Shown here: in pieces, positions 1 through 6,157 of the stretch
How positions within the stretch are numbered: position 1 is the stretch's first letter
How the letters are laid out: each line of letters opens with the position of its first letter
Assembly: GCA_028291445.1 (NCBI GenBank)
Contig: JAQGIA010000001.1
Coordinates: forward strand, 1-8,317
Reading direction: 5' to 3'
Length of the DNA stretch: 8,317 nt
Origin: Belnapia sp.
GTDB taxonomy: Bacteria; Pseudomonadota; Alphaproteobacteria; Acetobacterales; Acetobacteraceae
Translations under genes and position numbers: made by a program
Notes under the pieces: model-generated
Told to the model about the DNA's origin: nothing
What the model saw: only the letters and a program-made list of their open reading frames with translations
Database searches by the model: none

Positions 1-580
1 CGCGCCGCGCGGCGCGGGCGAGGTTCGACATGAACTCCATCTTGAGGGTGCGCTCGACGCCTTCGAGGGCTTCCTTCTGCACCGTCTCCATCCGCAGCAT
101 GCGCATCACCACTTCCATGGCGAAGCCTTCCGGCAGCAGGGACAGCACCCGGGCGGCATGGTCGGGGCGCACCTTGGTGAGCACCACGGCGACGGTCTGC
201 GGGTATTCGTTCTTCAGATAGTTCGCCAGCACCGCTTCGTTCACATTGCCCAGCTTGTCCCACATGGTCCGCCCGGCCGGGCCGCGGATTTCCTCCATGA
301 TCAGCGCGACGCGGTCGGGCGGCAGGGTCTTCAGCAGCAGCCGCTCGGTGCTCTCGAAGCTGCCGGTCAGCGAGCCGGCTTGGCCGAGCTGGTCGCTGAA
401 ATCCTGGCACAGCTCCTCGATGGTGGCGGAGGGCACGGTGCCGAGGCTCGCCATGGCGACCGAGAGATCGCGGATCTCATCCTCATGCATGCGGGCAAAG
501 AGCGTCGCGGCATGTTCCTCGCCGAGCGCGAGCAGCAACGCGGCGGCCTTCTGCGGGCCGGTCAGTATCGCCCTCGCCAT
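1..580 (-). CDS. fliG: Flagellar motor switch protein FliG (C-terminal part missing, cut by window edge)
   Basis: FliG forms the rotor ring on the cytoplasmic face of the MS ring and transmits torque from the stator; its C-terminal domain also takes part in direction switching. The frame starts at an ATG whose A is the last base of the fliF stop (TGATG) and stays open for 193 codons to the left edge. Residues 1-105 look like FliG_N, the FliF-binding domain ([14 protein letters not shown] near 7-20). Residues about 115-190 look like Fli[19 protein letters not shown] at 118-134 holds EYPQ in place of the classical EHPQ patch, followed by RPDHAARVL. The torque-generating C-terminal domain with its charged residues is outside the window, so nothing can be said about motor polarity. 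A GGAAGG Shine-Dalgarno at 595-590, 9 nt before the ATG, lies inside the end of fliF, so translation is probably coupled. Family assignment is very secure. Confidence 0.95.
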   Translation of the reverse strand, partial: MARAILTGPQKAAALLLALGEEHAATLFARMHEDEIRDLSVAMASLGTVPSATIEELCQDFSDQLGQAGSLTGSFESTERLLLKTLPPDRVALIMEEIRGPAGRTMWDKLGNVNEAVLANYLKNEYPQTVAVVLTKVRPDHAARVLSLLPEGFAMEVVMRMLRMETVQKEALEGVERTLKMEFMSNLARAARR

Positions 581-2271
581 CAGCTCGCCCCTTCCGGCGC
601 CAGCCAGCGGCGCAGCACGAGCAGCGCCTCGTCCGGATGCTGGTTGACCAGTTTGACCAGGTTGTTGATGGCCGAGGCGCGGAGCTGGCCCTGGACATTC
701 GCCAGGTCGACCATGCCTTCGGCGCCCGGCAGCAACGGCTGGCCATCGGCGCCGACCATCGCCTGGCCGATCGCCGCCGGGTCGCCCGGCGCGGCCGGCG
801 AGCCATCCGGCAGCGTCGCCGCCACGCCATGCGGCCCGCCGGTCCCGCCGCCGGCCATGGCGCCCACGGCACCGCCCGGCCCGGCCAGGGCGCCCTGCGG
901 CGCCAGTACCGCGGTGAAGCGCCCGACCATCGGCCGGCCGAGCAGCTGGATGGCGACCAGCGCCACCAGCGCCAGCAGCCCGCTATCGATCAGCCGGGTC
1001 GCCAGCGCCGGGCTGATCGGCATGCCGAGGAAACCGCCGGCATCCTGGGTCGCCATGGTCTCCTCGACGAAGCGCATGGAGACGACTTCCACCTTGTCGC
1101 CGCGGCGCTCGTCGAAGCCGATGGCGCTGCGCACCAGGGCGCCGATCCGCGCCAGCTCCTCCGCGGTGCGCTCGCGCCAGATTCCGTCGGGCGGATCGGC
1201 GATGCCGTCCACCAGCACGGCGATCGACAGCCGCTTCACCACCGGGTGGTCGCGGACCACGTTGCGGCTGGACCGGCCGATCTCGAAATTCGTCGTCTCC
1301 TCCTGCCGGCTTTCCGAACTGGCGGTGCCGGTCGGGGTGTCCTGGCCCGGCAGGTTGGTGGCGACGGAGGTGGGGGCCGGCTCGACGCCACGATTCTGCT
1401 CGGTCACGCTCTGGGTGCTGCGCGGTACCTGATTCTCCGGATCGAAGCGTTCCTCCCGGGTCTCGACCCGGTCGAAATCCATCTCGACCGTCGCCTCGGC
1501 GCGCACCCGCCCCGGGCCGAGCGTGCGTTCGAGCAATTCCTCGACCGCGCGGCCGACCCGCAATTCCTGGGCGCGGCGCATCTCCTCCTGGCTCAGCGCC
1601 TGGGCCGGACCGGCCAGCGCCTGGCCGCCGCGCGCCAGCAATTCGCCCCGGCTGTCGATGATGGAGACATGCTGCGGCTTGAGGCCGGGCACCGCGGTGG
1701 CGACCAGATGCAGCACCGCCTGCACCCCGTCGCGGTCCAGCCGCTGGGCGCCCTGCATCGCCAGCACGACGCTGGCCTGGGCCTCGCCGCGTTCGCGGGA
1801 GAAGGCTTCCCGCCGCGGCAGCACCAGATGCACCCGGGCGGCGCGGACCCCGGCGAGGCCGCGGATGGTCCGGGCCAGCTCGCCCTCCAGCGCGCGCAGC
1901 CGGTTCACATCCTGCTGGAAGGGGCTGGTGGTGAGGCTTTCGGCACGGTCGAAGATTTCCCAGCCGACCCCGCCGCCGCTCGGCAGCCCGTCCCGCGCCA
2001 GCAGCAGCCGCAGCCGGGCGACCTGATCGGTCGGGGCCAGCACCTGGGTGCCGCCGCCGGCCAGGCGATAGGGCACGCGCTGGCGTTCCAGCGCGGCGAC
2101 CACGGCGGCGGCGTCGCGGGTTTCCAGCTCGCCGAACAGCGGGCTCATCGGCGGATCGCCGGCGCGGAAGGCCATTGTGGCCAGCAGTCCCAGGATCCCG
2201 ATGGCGACGGCGGCGAGCGCCAGCAGCCGGACCGGCCCGAGCGTCCGGAAGCCGGCGATCAGCCCAGCCAT
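580..2271 (-). CDS. fliF: Flagellar MS-ring protein FliF
   Basis: FliF builds the MS ring in the inner membrane, the base on which the export gate, rod and C ring assemble. The predicted protein is 563 aa, normal for the family. TM1 is at about 14-34. The periplasmic YscJ/FliF ring-building region follows, with [13 protein letters not shown] near 96-108 and an [19 protein letters not shown] block at 118-136, both family hallmarks. The FliF C-terminal/beta-collar region runs about 240-410, and TM2 is at about 427-446. A Gly/Ala/Pro-rich, probably disordered cytoplasmic linker (about 456-515) leads to the FliG-binding tail (about 527-558, ending [10 protein letters not shown]). I chose the ATG at 2271 because it places a short Arg-containing N-terminus before TM1. 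An in-frame ATG at 2436 would add 55 Pro/Gly/Arg-rich residues and sits against the likely promoter box. No strong Shine-Dalgarno precedes 2271; a possible upstream leader ORF could supply coupling. fliG follows with a 1-nt overlap. Confidence 0.95.
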   Translation of the reverse strand: MAGLIAGFRTLGPVRLLALAAVAIGILGLLATMAFRAGDPPMSPLFGELETRDAAAVVAALERQRVPYRLAGGGTQVLAPTDQVARLRLLLARDGLPSGGGVGWEIFDRAESLTTSPFQQDVNRLRALEGELARTIRGLAGVRAARVHLVLPRREAFSRERGEAQASVVLAMQGAQRLDRDGVQAVLHLVATAVPGLKPQHVSIIDSRGELLARGGQALAGPAQALSQEEMRRAQELRVGRAVEELLERTLGPGRVRAEATVEMDFDRVETREERFDPENQVPRSTQSVTEQNRGVEPAPTSVATNLPGQDTPTGTASSESRQEETTNFEIGRSSRNVVRDHPVVKRLSIAVLVDGIADPPDGIWRERTAEELARIGALVRSAIGFDERRGDKVEVVSMRFVEETMATQDAGGFLGMPISPALATRLIDSGLLALVALVAIQLLGRPMVGRFTAVLAPQGALAGPGGAVGAMAGGGTGGPHGVAATLPDGSPAAPGDPAAIGQAMVGADGQPLLPGAEGMVDLANVQGQLRASAINNLVKLVNQHPDEALLVLRRWLAPEGAS

Positions 2272-2336
2272 GCGTCGCGTCCCGGGTTTGCGTCGCGCCC
2301 CGGATTTCGGGCGCAGTCCCGCGCCAGGCCCCGCAT
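2259..2336 (-). other. Possible 25-codon leader ORF overlapping the fliF start
   Basis: On the minus strand an AAGGAG (2346-2341) stands 4 nt before an ATG at 2336. It opens a 25-codon frame, offset from fliF, whose TGA (2261-2259) lies just inside fliF, giving a 13-nt overlap with the fliF start. The peptide is Arg-rich and contains NPGRDA twice in tandem, because it reads through the 18-bp repeat. This AAGGAG is the best ribosome-binding sequence upstream of fliF, whereas fliF itself lacks a good one, so termination-reinitiation coupling is conceivable. The 4-nt spacer is short and the peptide resembles no family I know, so it may be chance. Confidence 0.2.
2272..2307 (-). repeat. 18-bp tandem direct repeat, 2 copies, abutting the fliF start
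   Basis: Two 18-bp units, 2272-2289 and 2290-2307, match at 16 of 18 positions. On the fliF strand each reads AAAyCCGGGrCGCGACGC, and the second copy ends directly before the fliF ATG. The period is a multiple of three, so any frame through it stays open. It is most simply a local slippage duplication in the fliF 5' leader. Confidence 0.75.
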
Positions 2337-2408
2337 CGGGCTCCTTCGGCCCGCCACCCACTGCCCCGCCGATCCTGGCCGACGCATCGCCTACTCTCCC
2401 GGCCGGCC

Positions 2409-2426
2409 TTCTGCCGACGGGCAGAA
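2409..2426. repeat. Perfect 7-bp inverted repeat with 4-nt loop in the fliF leader
   Basis: TTCTGCC (2409-2415) and GGCAGAA (2420-2426) are perfect reverse complements around GACG. The element lies between the CtrA-like box and the fliF start, so it would be near the transcription start or in the 5' untranslated RNA of fliF. It could be a protein-binding site or a small hairpin. It has no T-run in either direction, so it is not a typical terminator. Confidence 0.5.
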
Positions 2427-2442
2427 TTTGCCGCATGCGGGC

Positions 2443-2457
2443 TTTAGGGGGGGTTAA
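2443..2457 (-). promoter_or_regulatory. Candidate CtrA-type binding box upstream of fliF
   Basis: Read on the fliF strand this is TTAA, seven C, TAAA. The full CtrA recognition motif known from Caulobacter and relatives is TTAA-N7-TTAA, so the spacing is exact and one of eight bases differs. CtrA directly activates early flagellar genes in several alphaproteobacteria, and the site lies 172 bp before the fliF ATG in a region that is otherwise almost all G and C. The match is seen in the sequence; binding and function are inferred. The seven-base spacer is a pure G/C homopolymer. Confidence 0.45.
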
Positions 2458-2518
2458 GGCGGGCGGCGGAAAAGCCGGCGGCGCGGCCTTGCCATGTCAC
2501 AACCGGGCCTCCCGGCGG

Positions 2519-2547
2519 TTTACATGGCCTGGTCACCTTGTTATTTC
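2519..2547 (+). promoter_or_regulatory. Candidate sigma-70 promoter for prs
   Basis: TTTACA (2519-2524; five of six to TTGACA) is followed, after exactly 17 nt, by TATTTC (2542-2547; first three bases of TATAAT match). Transcription would start near 2554, leaving a leader of about 80 nt before the prs ATG. It is the best -35/-10 pair I could find by eye in the gap. Alphaproteobacterial -10 elements are loose, so this remains a guess. Confidence 0.35.
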
Positions 2548-2632
2548 CGGCCGGCCATGCGGAATGCAGGCTTCGGCGGCGTTCGGGTCGCGCACAGACA
2601 CTTCGCGTGTCATCACAAGGGTCCGGCCGAGG

Positions 2633-3565
2633 ATGAAGATCGTTGCCTGCAACAGCAACCGCCCGCTGGCCGAGGCGGTCGCCGCCTCCCTGGGGCTGCC
2701 GCTCACCAGCGCTTCCATCCGGCGCTTCGCCGATATGGAGGTATTCGTCGAGATCAACGAGAATGTCCGTGGCGAGGACGTCTTCGTGATCCAGAGCACC
2801 TCCTATCCGGCGAACGACAACCTGATGGAGCTGCTGATCACGCTGGACGCGCTGAAGCGCGCCAGCGCCCGGCGGGTCACCGCGGTCATCCCCTATTTCG
2901 GCTATGCCCGGCAGGACCGGAAATCCGGCTCCCGCACGCCGATCTCGGCCAAGCTGGTGGCCAATGTGATCACCGCGGCCGGGGCCAACCGGGTGCTGAC
3001 CATGGATCTGCATGCGGCGCAGATCCAGGGCTTCTTCGACATCCCGGTGGACAACCTGTTCTCCGCCCCGCTGTTCTCGCGCGACATCGCGGAGCTCTAC
3101 AAGGGCCGCGACCTGATGGTGGTCTCCCCCGACGTCGGCGGCGTGGTCCGGGCCCGCGCCCTGGCCTCGCGGCTGCATACCGATCTCGCGATCATCGACA
3201 AGCGGCGTCCGCAGGCTGGGGTCTCGGAAGTGATGAACGTGATCGGCGAGGTCCAGGGTCGCGACTGCATCATCGTGGACGACATCATCGACAGCGGCGG
3301 CACCCACTGCAACGCCGCCAAAGCGCTGGTCCAGCACGGCGCCAAGAGCGTTTCCGTCTACGTGACCCATGGGGTCTTCTCGGGCGGCGCGGTGGCCCGG
3401 GTCGGGGCCTCGCCGATCGAGAACATGACGGTGACCGACAGCATCCTGGCGACCGAGGCGGTCCGGGTTTCCTCGAACATCCGCCAGCTGACCATCGCCC
3501 CGCTGCTGGCCGAGGCGATGCGGCGGATTTCCGAGGAAAGCTCGGTCTCCTCGCTGTTCAACTGA
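2633..3565 (+). CDS. prs: Ribose-phosphate pyrophosphokinase (PRPP synthetase)
   Basis: This cytoplasmic enzyme makes 5-phosphoribosyl-1-pyrophosphate from ribose 5-phosphate and ATP, feeding purine, pyrimidine, NAD, histidine and tryptophan synthesis. The predicted protein is 310 aa, the usual class I length. Visible landmarks are: [16 protein letters not shown] (33-46 region) of the ATP-binding flexible part; [19 protein letters not shown] (93-111); the PRPP synthetase signature [19 protein letters not shown] (125-143); [15 protein letters not shown] (164-178); the catalytic-loop Lys/Arg at DKRRPQ (189-194); and the PRPP-binding loop [10 protein letters not shown] (215-224). The ATG at 2633 fits the family N-terminus ([10 protein letters not shown]). 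A GAGG directly abuts it and an AAGGG lies 11 nt upstream, so the ribosome site is unremarkable. The frame stays open far upstream, but that part has no family similarity. It appears monocistronic, with a terminator-like inverted repeat right after the stop. Confidence 0.97.
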   Translation: MKIVACNSNRPLAEAVAASLGLPLTSASIRRFADMEVFVEINENVRGEDVFVIQSTSYPANDNLMELLITLDALKRASARRVTAVIPYFGYARQDRKSGSRTPISAKLVANVITAAGANRVLTMDLHAAQIQGFFDIPVDNLFSAPLFSRDIAELYKGRDLMVVSPDVGGVVRARALASRLHTDLAIIDKRRPQAGVSEVMNVIGEVQGRDCIIVDDIIDSGGTHCNAAKALVQHGAKSVSVYVTHGVFSGGAVARVGASPIENMTVTDSILATEAVRVSSNIRQLTIAPLLAEAMRRISEESSVSSLFN

Positions 3566-3566
3566 A

Positions 3567-3610
3567 GCGGGGCAGGCCCGCCCCGCTGCGGTGGGACGGG
3601 CCTGCCCCGC
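3567..3610. terminator. Probable bidirectional terminator between convergent prs and ilvE
   Basis: A perfect 14-bp inverted repeat, GCGGGGCAGGCCCG (3567-3580) and its complement (3597-3610), encloses a 16-nt loop. It begins 1 nt after the prs stop and lies 30 nt beyond the ilvE stop. Neither strand has a clear T-run, so it is not a textbook intrinsic terminator. Its position between two converging genes and its stem strength make a shared terminator or RNA 3'-end stabiliser the likely role. Confidence 0.65.
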
Positions 3611-3657
3611 GGCCTCAGGCCGCCACAGGCATTCGCGGCCTCAGGCCGCCACGGGCA
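3606..3657 (-). repeat. 26-bp tandem duplication containing the ilvE stop codon
   Basis: Copy A (3632-3657) holds the last codons and TGA of the aminotransferase gene; copy B (3606-3631) follows it downstream on that strand. They match at 23 of 26 positions, with a perfect 19-bp core (3634-3652 and 3608-3626). Both copies spell Pro-Val-Ala-Ala-stop on the minus strand, but only copy A is translated. Copy B overlaps the outer end of the terminator stem. Each copy also contains a near-palindrome, GCGGCCT-C-AGGCCGC. Confidence 0.8.
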
Positions 3658-4738
3658 CCGGCACGACGCTGGTCCAGCCATGCGGGTCCGGCGCCTGGCC
3701 GTACTGGATCGCCACGATCGCGTCGTACAGCCGCTGGGTCACCGGCCCGGTCTGGCCGCCGCCGATGGTGATGGTGGTATCCCGGTAGCCCAGCTCGCCG
3801 ATCGGGGAGACCACGGCGGCAGTGCCGGTGCCCCACATCTCGGCCAGGGTGCCGTCCTGGCCGGCCCGCATGACCTCCTCGATCGCGATCTTCCGTTCGG
3901 AGACCCGGAGGCCCCAGTCGCGCATCAGGGTCAGCGCCGAATTGCGGGTCACGCCATCGAGGATGGTGCCGGCCAGCGGCGGGGTGATCACCTCATCGCC
4001 GATCCGCAGCATGATGTTCATGGTGCCGACCTCGTCGATATAGCGCCGCTCGATGCCGTCCAGCCAAAGCACCTGGGTATAGCCCTGGCGTTCGGCATCC
4101 TGCTGCGCCGCCAGCGAAGCGGCGTAATTGGCCGCCGTCTTGGCCTCGCCCAGGCCGCCCTGCACCGCGCGGACATATTTGTCCGTCGCCAGGATGCGCA
4201 CCGGCTTGACCCCCTCCTTGTAGTAGGAGCCGACCGGCGAGCAGATGACGAAATAGGTGTAGCGATGCGCCGGGTGCACGCCGAGCTGCACCTCCGTCGC
4301 GATCACCGTCGGACGGACATAGAGCGAGGTGCCCGGGCTGGACGGCACCCAGGCATGGTCGGCACCGACGATGGCCTCGAAGGAGCGGCGGATCAGACCG
4401 GCATCCATGGTCGGGATGCACAGCGCCGCGCAGGAGCGGTTCAGCCGCTCCGCATGGCGCTGCGCCCGGAACAGCCGGATGATGCCATCGGCGCCGCGGA
4501 AGGCCTTCAGCCCGTCGAAGACCGCCTGGCCGTAGTGCAGGACCGAGGTGGCGGGGTCGAGCGACAGCGGGGCGTAAGGCACCACGCGGGGGTCGTGCCA
4601 GCCGCGGCCTTCCTCGTACTCCATCATGAACATGTGGTCGGTGAGGACCTTGCCGAAGGACAGGGTCGCGTCCGCCGGCCGCCGCTGCGGCGTCCGGGTC
4701 GGGGTGAAGCCGATCGTGGTGTCGTTCAGGGGTGCCAT
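3641..4738 (-). CDS. ilvE: Branched-chain amino acid aminotransferase (fold-type IV PLP enzyme)
   Basis: The protein should reversibly move the amino group between glutamate and the 2-keto acids of leucine, isoleucine and valine in the cytoplasm, using pyridoxal phosphate. It is 365 aa, the longer BCAT form with an N-terminal extension before the core. Visible landmarks are: LHYGQAVFDGLKAFRG (67-82); YVRPTVIAT (140-148); the Schiff-base lysine K200 in GLGEAKTAANYAASL; YIDEVGTMN (233-241) with the cofactor-binding Glu236; LDGVTRNS (260-267); and the phosphate-binding GTGTAAVVSPI (303-313). The ATG at 4738 is preceded by no strong Shine-Dalgarno, but the N-terminus before TLSFGKVLTDHM fits the family. 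It is convergent with prs and divergent from the glutathione transferase, so it is probably transcribed alone. Related fold-type IV enzymes such as D-amino acid transaminase are shorter; BCAT is the best reading. Confidence 0.93.
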   Translation of the reverse strand: MAPLNDTTIGFTPTRTPQRRPADATLSFGKVLTDHMFMMEYEEGRGWHDPRVVPYAPLSLDPATSVLHYGQAVFDGLKAFRGADGIIRLFRAQRHAERLNRSCAALCIPTMDAGLIRRSFEAIVGADHAWVPSSPGTSLYVRPTVIATEVQLGVHPAHRYTYFVICSPVGSYYKEGVKPVRILATDKYVRAVQGGLGEAKTAANYAASLAAQQDAERQGYTQVLWLDGIERRYIDEVGTMNIMLRIGDEVITPPLAGTILDGVTRNSALTLMRDWGLRVSERKIAIEEVMRAGQDGTLAEMWGTGTAAVVSPIGELGYRDTTITIGGGQTGPVTQRLYDAIVAIQYGQAPDPHGWTSVVPVPVAA

Positions 4739-4798
4739 GGGGCTGGTTTCCGCAGCATTGTTTCGTGATTGCCAGGATTAGCGCAATACTCGGCCAGC

Positions 4799-4812
4799 CG
4801 CCACCGGTGGCG
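4799..4812. promoter_or_regulatory. 14-bp perfect palindrome, possible operator
   Basis: CGCCACCGGTGGCG is its own reverse complement. It sits in the divergent region, about 60 bp from the aminotransferase start and about 92 bp from the GST start, a reasonable place for a dimeric repressor or activator. At this GC content such palindromes arise by chance fairly often, so the functional reading is weak. Confidence 0.3.
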
Positions 4813-4893
4813 CCGGCATCCCAGCCATGCAGCCGCGCCTCGAATCCCCCTTGCCTGCCGCCGCCGCCTCGGTGAGGCTGCGCCGCCACACAC

Positions 4894-4898
4894 GGAGG
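4894..4898 (+). promoter_or_regulatory. Shine-Dalgarno that fixes the GST start
   Basis: GGAGG lies 6 nt before the ATG at 4905 and is the strongest ribosome-binding site in the window. It rules against the in-frame ATG at 4827, which would prepend 26 residues with no place in the GST fold. Confidence 0.8.
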
Positions 4899-4904
4899 CT
4901 CCCC

Positions 4905-5522
4905 ATGAAGCTGTTCTATGCGCCCGGCGCCTGTTCCCTCGGCATCCACGTGCTGCTGGAGGAAATCGGCAAGCCCTACGAACCGGTGGCGCTGAACATC
5001 CGCGAGGGTGCCCAGTTCAAGCCGGAATTCACCCAGATCAATCCGAAGTCCAAGGTGCCGACGCTGGTGAAGGACGATGGCGGGGTGGTTACCGAATACC
5101 CGGCCATCGCCCTGTGGCTGGCCAGCACCTTCCCCGAGGCGAAGCTGCTGCCGGCCGGCGCCGACAAGCTCGCCAAAGCACTGGAATATACCGATTTCGT
5201 GGTGGCGACGCTGCATATGCAGGGCTTCTCCCGCATCTTCCGCCCAGCCAATTTCGCCCCGGCCGAGGCCGACCACGAGGCGGTGAAGGCCAAGGGCATC
5301 GAGATCTTCGAGAAGGGCCTGGCCGTCTTCGACAAGGCGCTGGATGGCAAGGACTACCTGCTCGGCGACTTCTCCTTCGCCGATAGCGCGCTGTTCTATG
5401 TCTCCTTCTGGTGGGCCGCCCGGCTGAACAAGACCCTGCCGCCCAATGTCGCCGCGCATTACGCCCGGATGCAGGCGCGGCCGGCGGTGCAGCGGACCCT
5501 GGCGGCGGAAGGGCTGGCCTGA
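4905..5522 (+). CDS. Glutathione S-transferase, beta-class-like
   Basis: Cytoplasmic enzyme of the thioredoxin-fold plus all-helical GST family, expected to conjugate glutathione to electrophiles or act in glutathione-dependent redox chemistry. The protein is 205 aa, typical. The N-terminal domain begins MKLFYAPGACSLGIH, with Cys10 at the position of the beta-class catalytic cysteine. NPKSKVPTL (46-54) holds the cis-proline Pro52, and VVTEYPAIALWLA (61-73) holds the glutathione gamma-glutamyl contact (Glu64; Tyr65 where Ser is commoner). The helical domain contains the conserved N-capping/hydrophobic-staple region GDFSFADSALF (154-164) with Asp160. The start is fixed by GGAGG at 4894-4898. 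A phosphatase-like gene begins 2 nt after the stop, so the two are very likely co-transcribed. The natural substrate cannot be told from sequence. Confidence 0.92.
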   Translation: MKLFYAPGACSLGIHVLLEEIGKPYEPVALNIREGAQFKPEFTQINPKSKVPTLVKDDGGVVTEYPAIALWLASTFPEAKLLPAGADKLAKALEYTDFVVATLHMQGFSRIFRPANFAPAEADHEAVKAKGIEIFEKGLAVFDKALDGKDYLLGDFSFADSALFYVSFWWAARLNKTLPPNVAAHYARMQARPAVQRTLAAEGLA

Positions 5523-5524
5523 TC

Positions 5525-6157
5525 ATGGCCAGCGCCGCGGCGGTGGAGCGCCTGAACCGCTTTCCCTTCTGGTTCCTCCGCCATGGCGAGACGGATTGGA
5601 ACGCCCAGGGCCTGTCCCAGGGCAGCACCGACATCCCGCTGAACGCGGTCGGGCTGGCCCAGGCGCGACGGGCGGCGAAGACTCTGGTGGGCATCGGCGG
5701 GATCGCGACCATCGTCGCTTCTCCGTTGGTCCGCGCCCGGGTCACCGCCGAGATCGCCGGCGAGGCGCTGGGCCTGCCGGTGGCGCTGGATGCCGGGCTG
5801 CAGGAGGTGTCCTTCGGCGAGCAGGAAGGCAAGCCGATGGGCGATTGGTACGACGACTGGATCGCCGGCCATTATACCCCGGAAGGTGCCGAGCCGTTCG
5901 CTGCGTTGCTGGCCCGCGCGGTCGCGGCGGTGAACCGCGCCACGGCGATGCCCGCCCCGGTGCTGGTGGTGGCGCACGGGGCGCTGTTCCGCGCCCTGCG
6001 GCTGGCCTTCGGGCATGAGCCGAACGTGCGCACGCCGAATGCCCTGCCGATCCACTGCGCGCCGCCCGCCGGCGGCGACGTCTGGAAGGTCACGCCGGCG
6101 GCGTTGGCGCCAGAGGGGGCACCAGAGGGGGCACCTGAGGGGGCACCGCCGGGGTAA
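5525..6157 (+). CDS. Histidine phosphatase family protein (phosphoglycerate-mutase-like)
   Basis: Member of the RHG histidine phosphatase superfamily, acting through a phosphohistidine intermediate. The protein is 210 aa. The catalytic signature FLRHGETDWN (17-26) supplies Arg19, His20 and Gly21. SPLVRAR (66-72) and the acid/base Glu94 in LQEVSFGEQEG are the usual second and third elements, and the second catalytic His is His151 in VVAHGALFRAL. All core residues are present, so it should be active. Substrate specificity is open: cofactor-dependent mutases, CobC-type alpha-ribazole phosphatases and broad phosphatases share this pattern, so no gene symbol is given. The C-terminus, beyond the last fold element near VWKV (187-190), is a low-complexity APEGAPEGAPEGAPPG tail encoded by a 12-bp tandem repeat. 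The ATG is 2 nt after the GST stop. The last 68 bp overlap the oppositely oriented DUF2339 gene. Confidence 0.9.
   Translation: MASAAAVERLNRFPFWFLRHGETDWNAQGLSQGSTDIPLNAVGLAQARRAAKTLVGIGGIATIVASPLVRARVTAEIAGEALGLPVALDAGLQEVSFGEQEGKPMGDWYDDWIAGHYTPEGAEPFAALLARAVAAVNRATAMPAPVLVVAHGALFRALRLAFGHEPNVRTPNALPIHCAPPAGGDVWKVTPAALAPEGAPEGAPEGAPPG

Larger units (their letters stand above)
2272..2632. other. Divergent fliF/prs intergenic control region
   Basis: This 361-bp gap separates the leftward fliF operon from rightward prs and has no protein gene I would defend. It contains, in order: an 18-bp tandem repeat at the fliF start, a possible fliF leader ORF, a 7-bp inverted repeat, a CtrA-like box, and a candidate prs promoter. 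A 5-bp stem (GACAC/GTGTC, 2597-2601 with 2607-2611) lies in the prs leader. The stretch around 2515-2550 is poorer in GC than its surroundings, as expected of a promoter. Open frames running through here from either side are high-GC read-through extensions. Confidence 0.7.
4739..4904. other. Divergent ilvE / glutathione transferase promoter region
   Basis: These 166 bp must carry the promoters for both the leftward aminotransferase gene and the rightward GST gene. The AT-richest part (about 4755-4790) is the likely promoter core, but I could not place a convincing -35/-10 pair on either strand. A 14-bp perfect palindrome lies at 4799-4812, and a 5-bp stem (GCCTC/GAGGC, 4866-4878) sits shortly before the GST ribosome site. 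No attenuator-type leader peptide with runs of Leu, Ile or Val codons is visible before ilvE. Confidence 0.6.

Noticed and set aside
2272..2436. N-terminal extension of FliF from an ATG at 2436
   Set aside because: It would add 55 Pro/Gly/Arg-rich residues before the first membrane helix, unlike the family, and that ATG lies only 6 bp from the candidate CtrA box with no ribosome site.
2417..2450. Sigma-28-like TAAAGCCC for flagellar expression on the fliF strand
   Set aside because: No GCCGATAA-like -10 element lies at the right distance, and fliF is normally an early gene not driven by sigma-28.
637..2457. A roughly 600-codon open frame on the plus strand opposite fliF
   Set aside because: Its composition is His/Gly/Ala/Arg-rich with no recognisable domain, and it is exactly antisense to a well-supported fliF. 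In DNA with G/C third positions such antisense frames stay open by default.
2470..2500. Sigma-54 promoter (TGGCA...) upstream of fliF on the minus strand
   Set aside because: A TGGCA occurs but the matching TTGC element at the required spacing is absent.
2177..2632. In-frame upstream extension of prs
   Set aside because: The added 152 residues are low-complexity, run into the opposite fliF gene and do not resemble PRPP synthetase. The family N-terminus begins at 2633.
4827..4904. Longer GST starting at 4827
   Set aside because: The extra 26 residues do not belong to the thioredoxin-like fold, and a strong GGAGG correctly spaced before 4905 marks the real start.
3993..5459. A 488-codon minus-strand open frame spanning the ilvE/GST junction
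   Set aside because: It lies antisense to the GST gene and out of frame across ilvE, has no domain content, and crosses the divergent promoter region.
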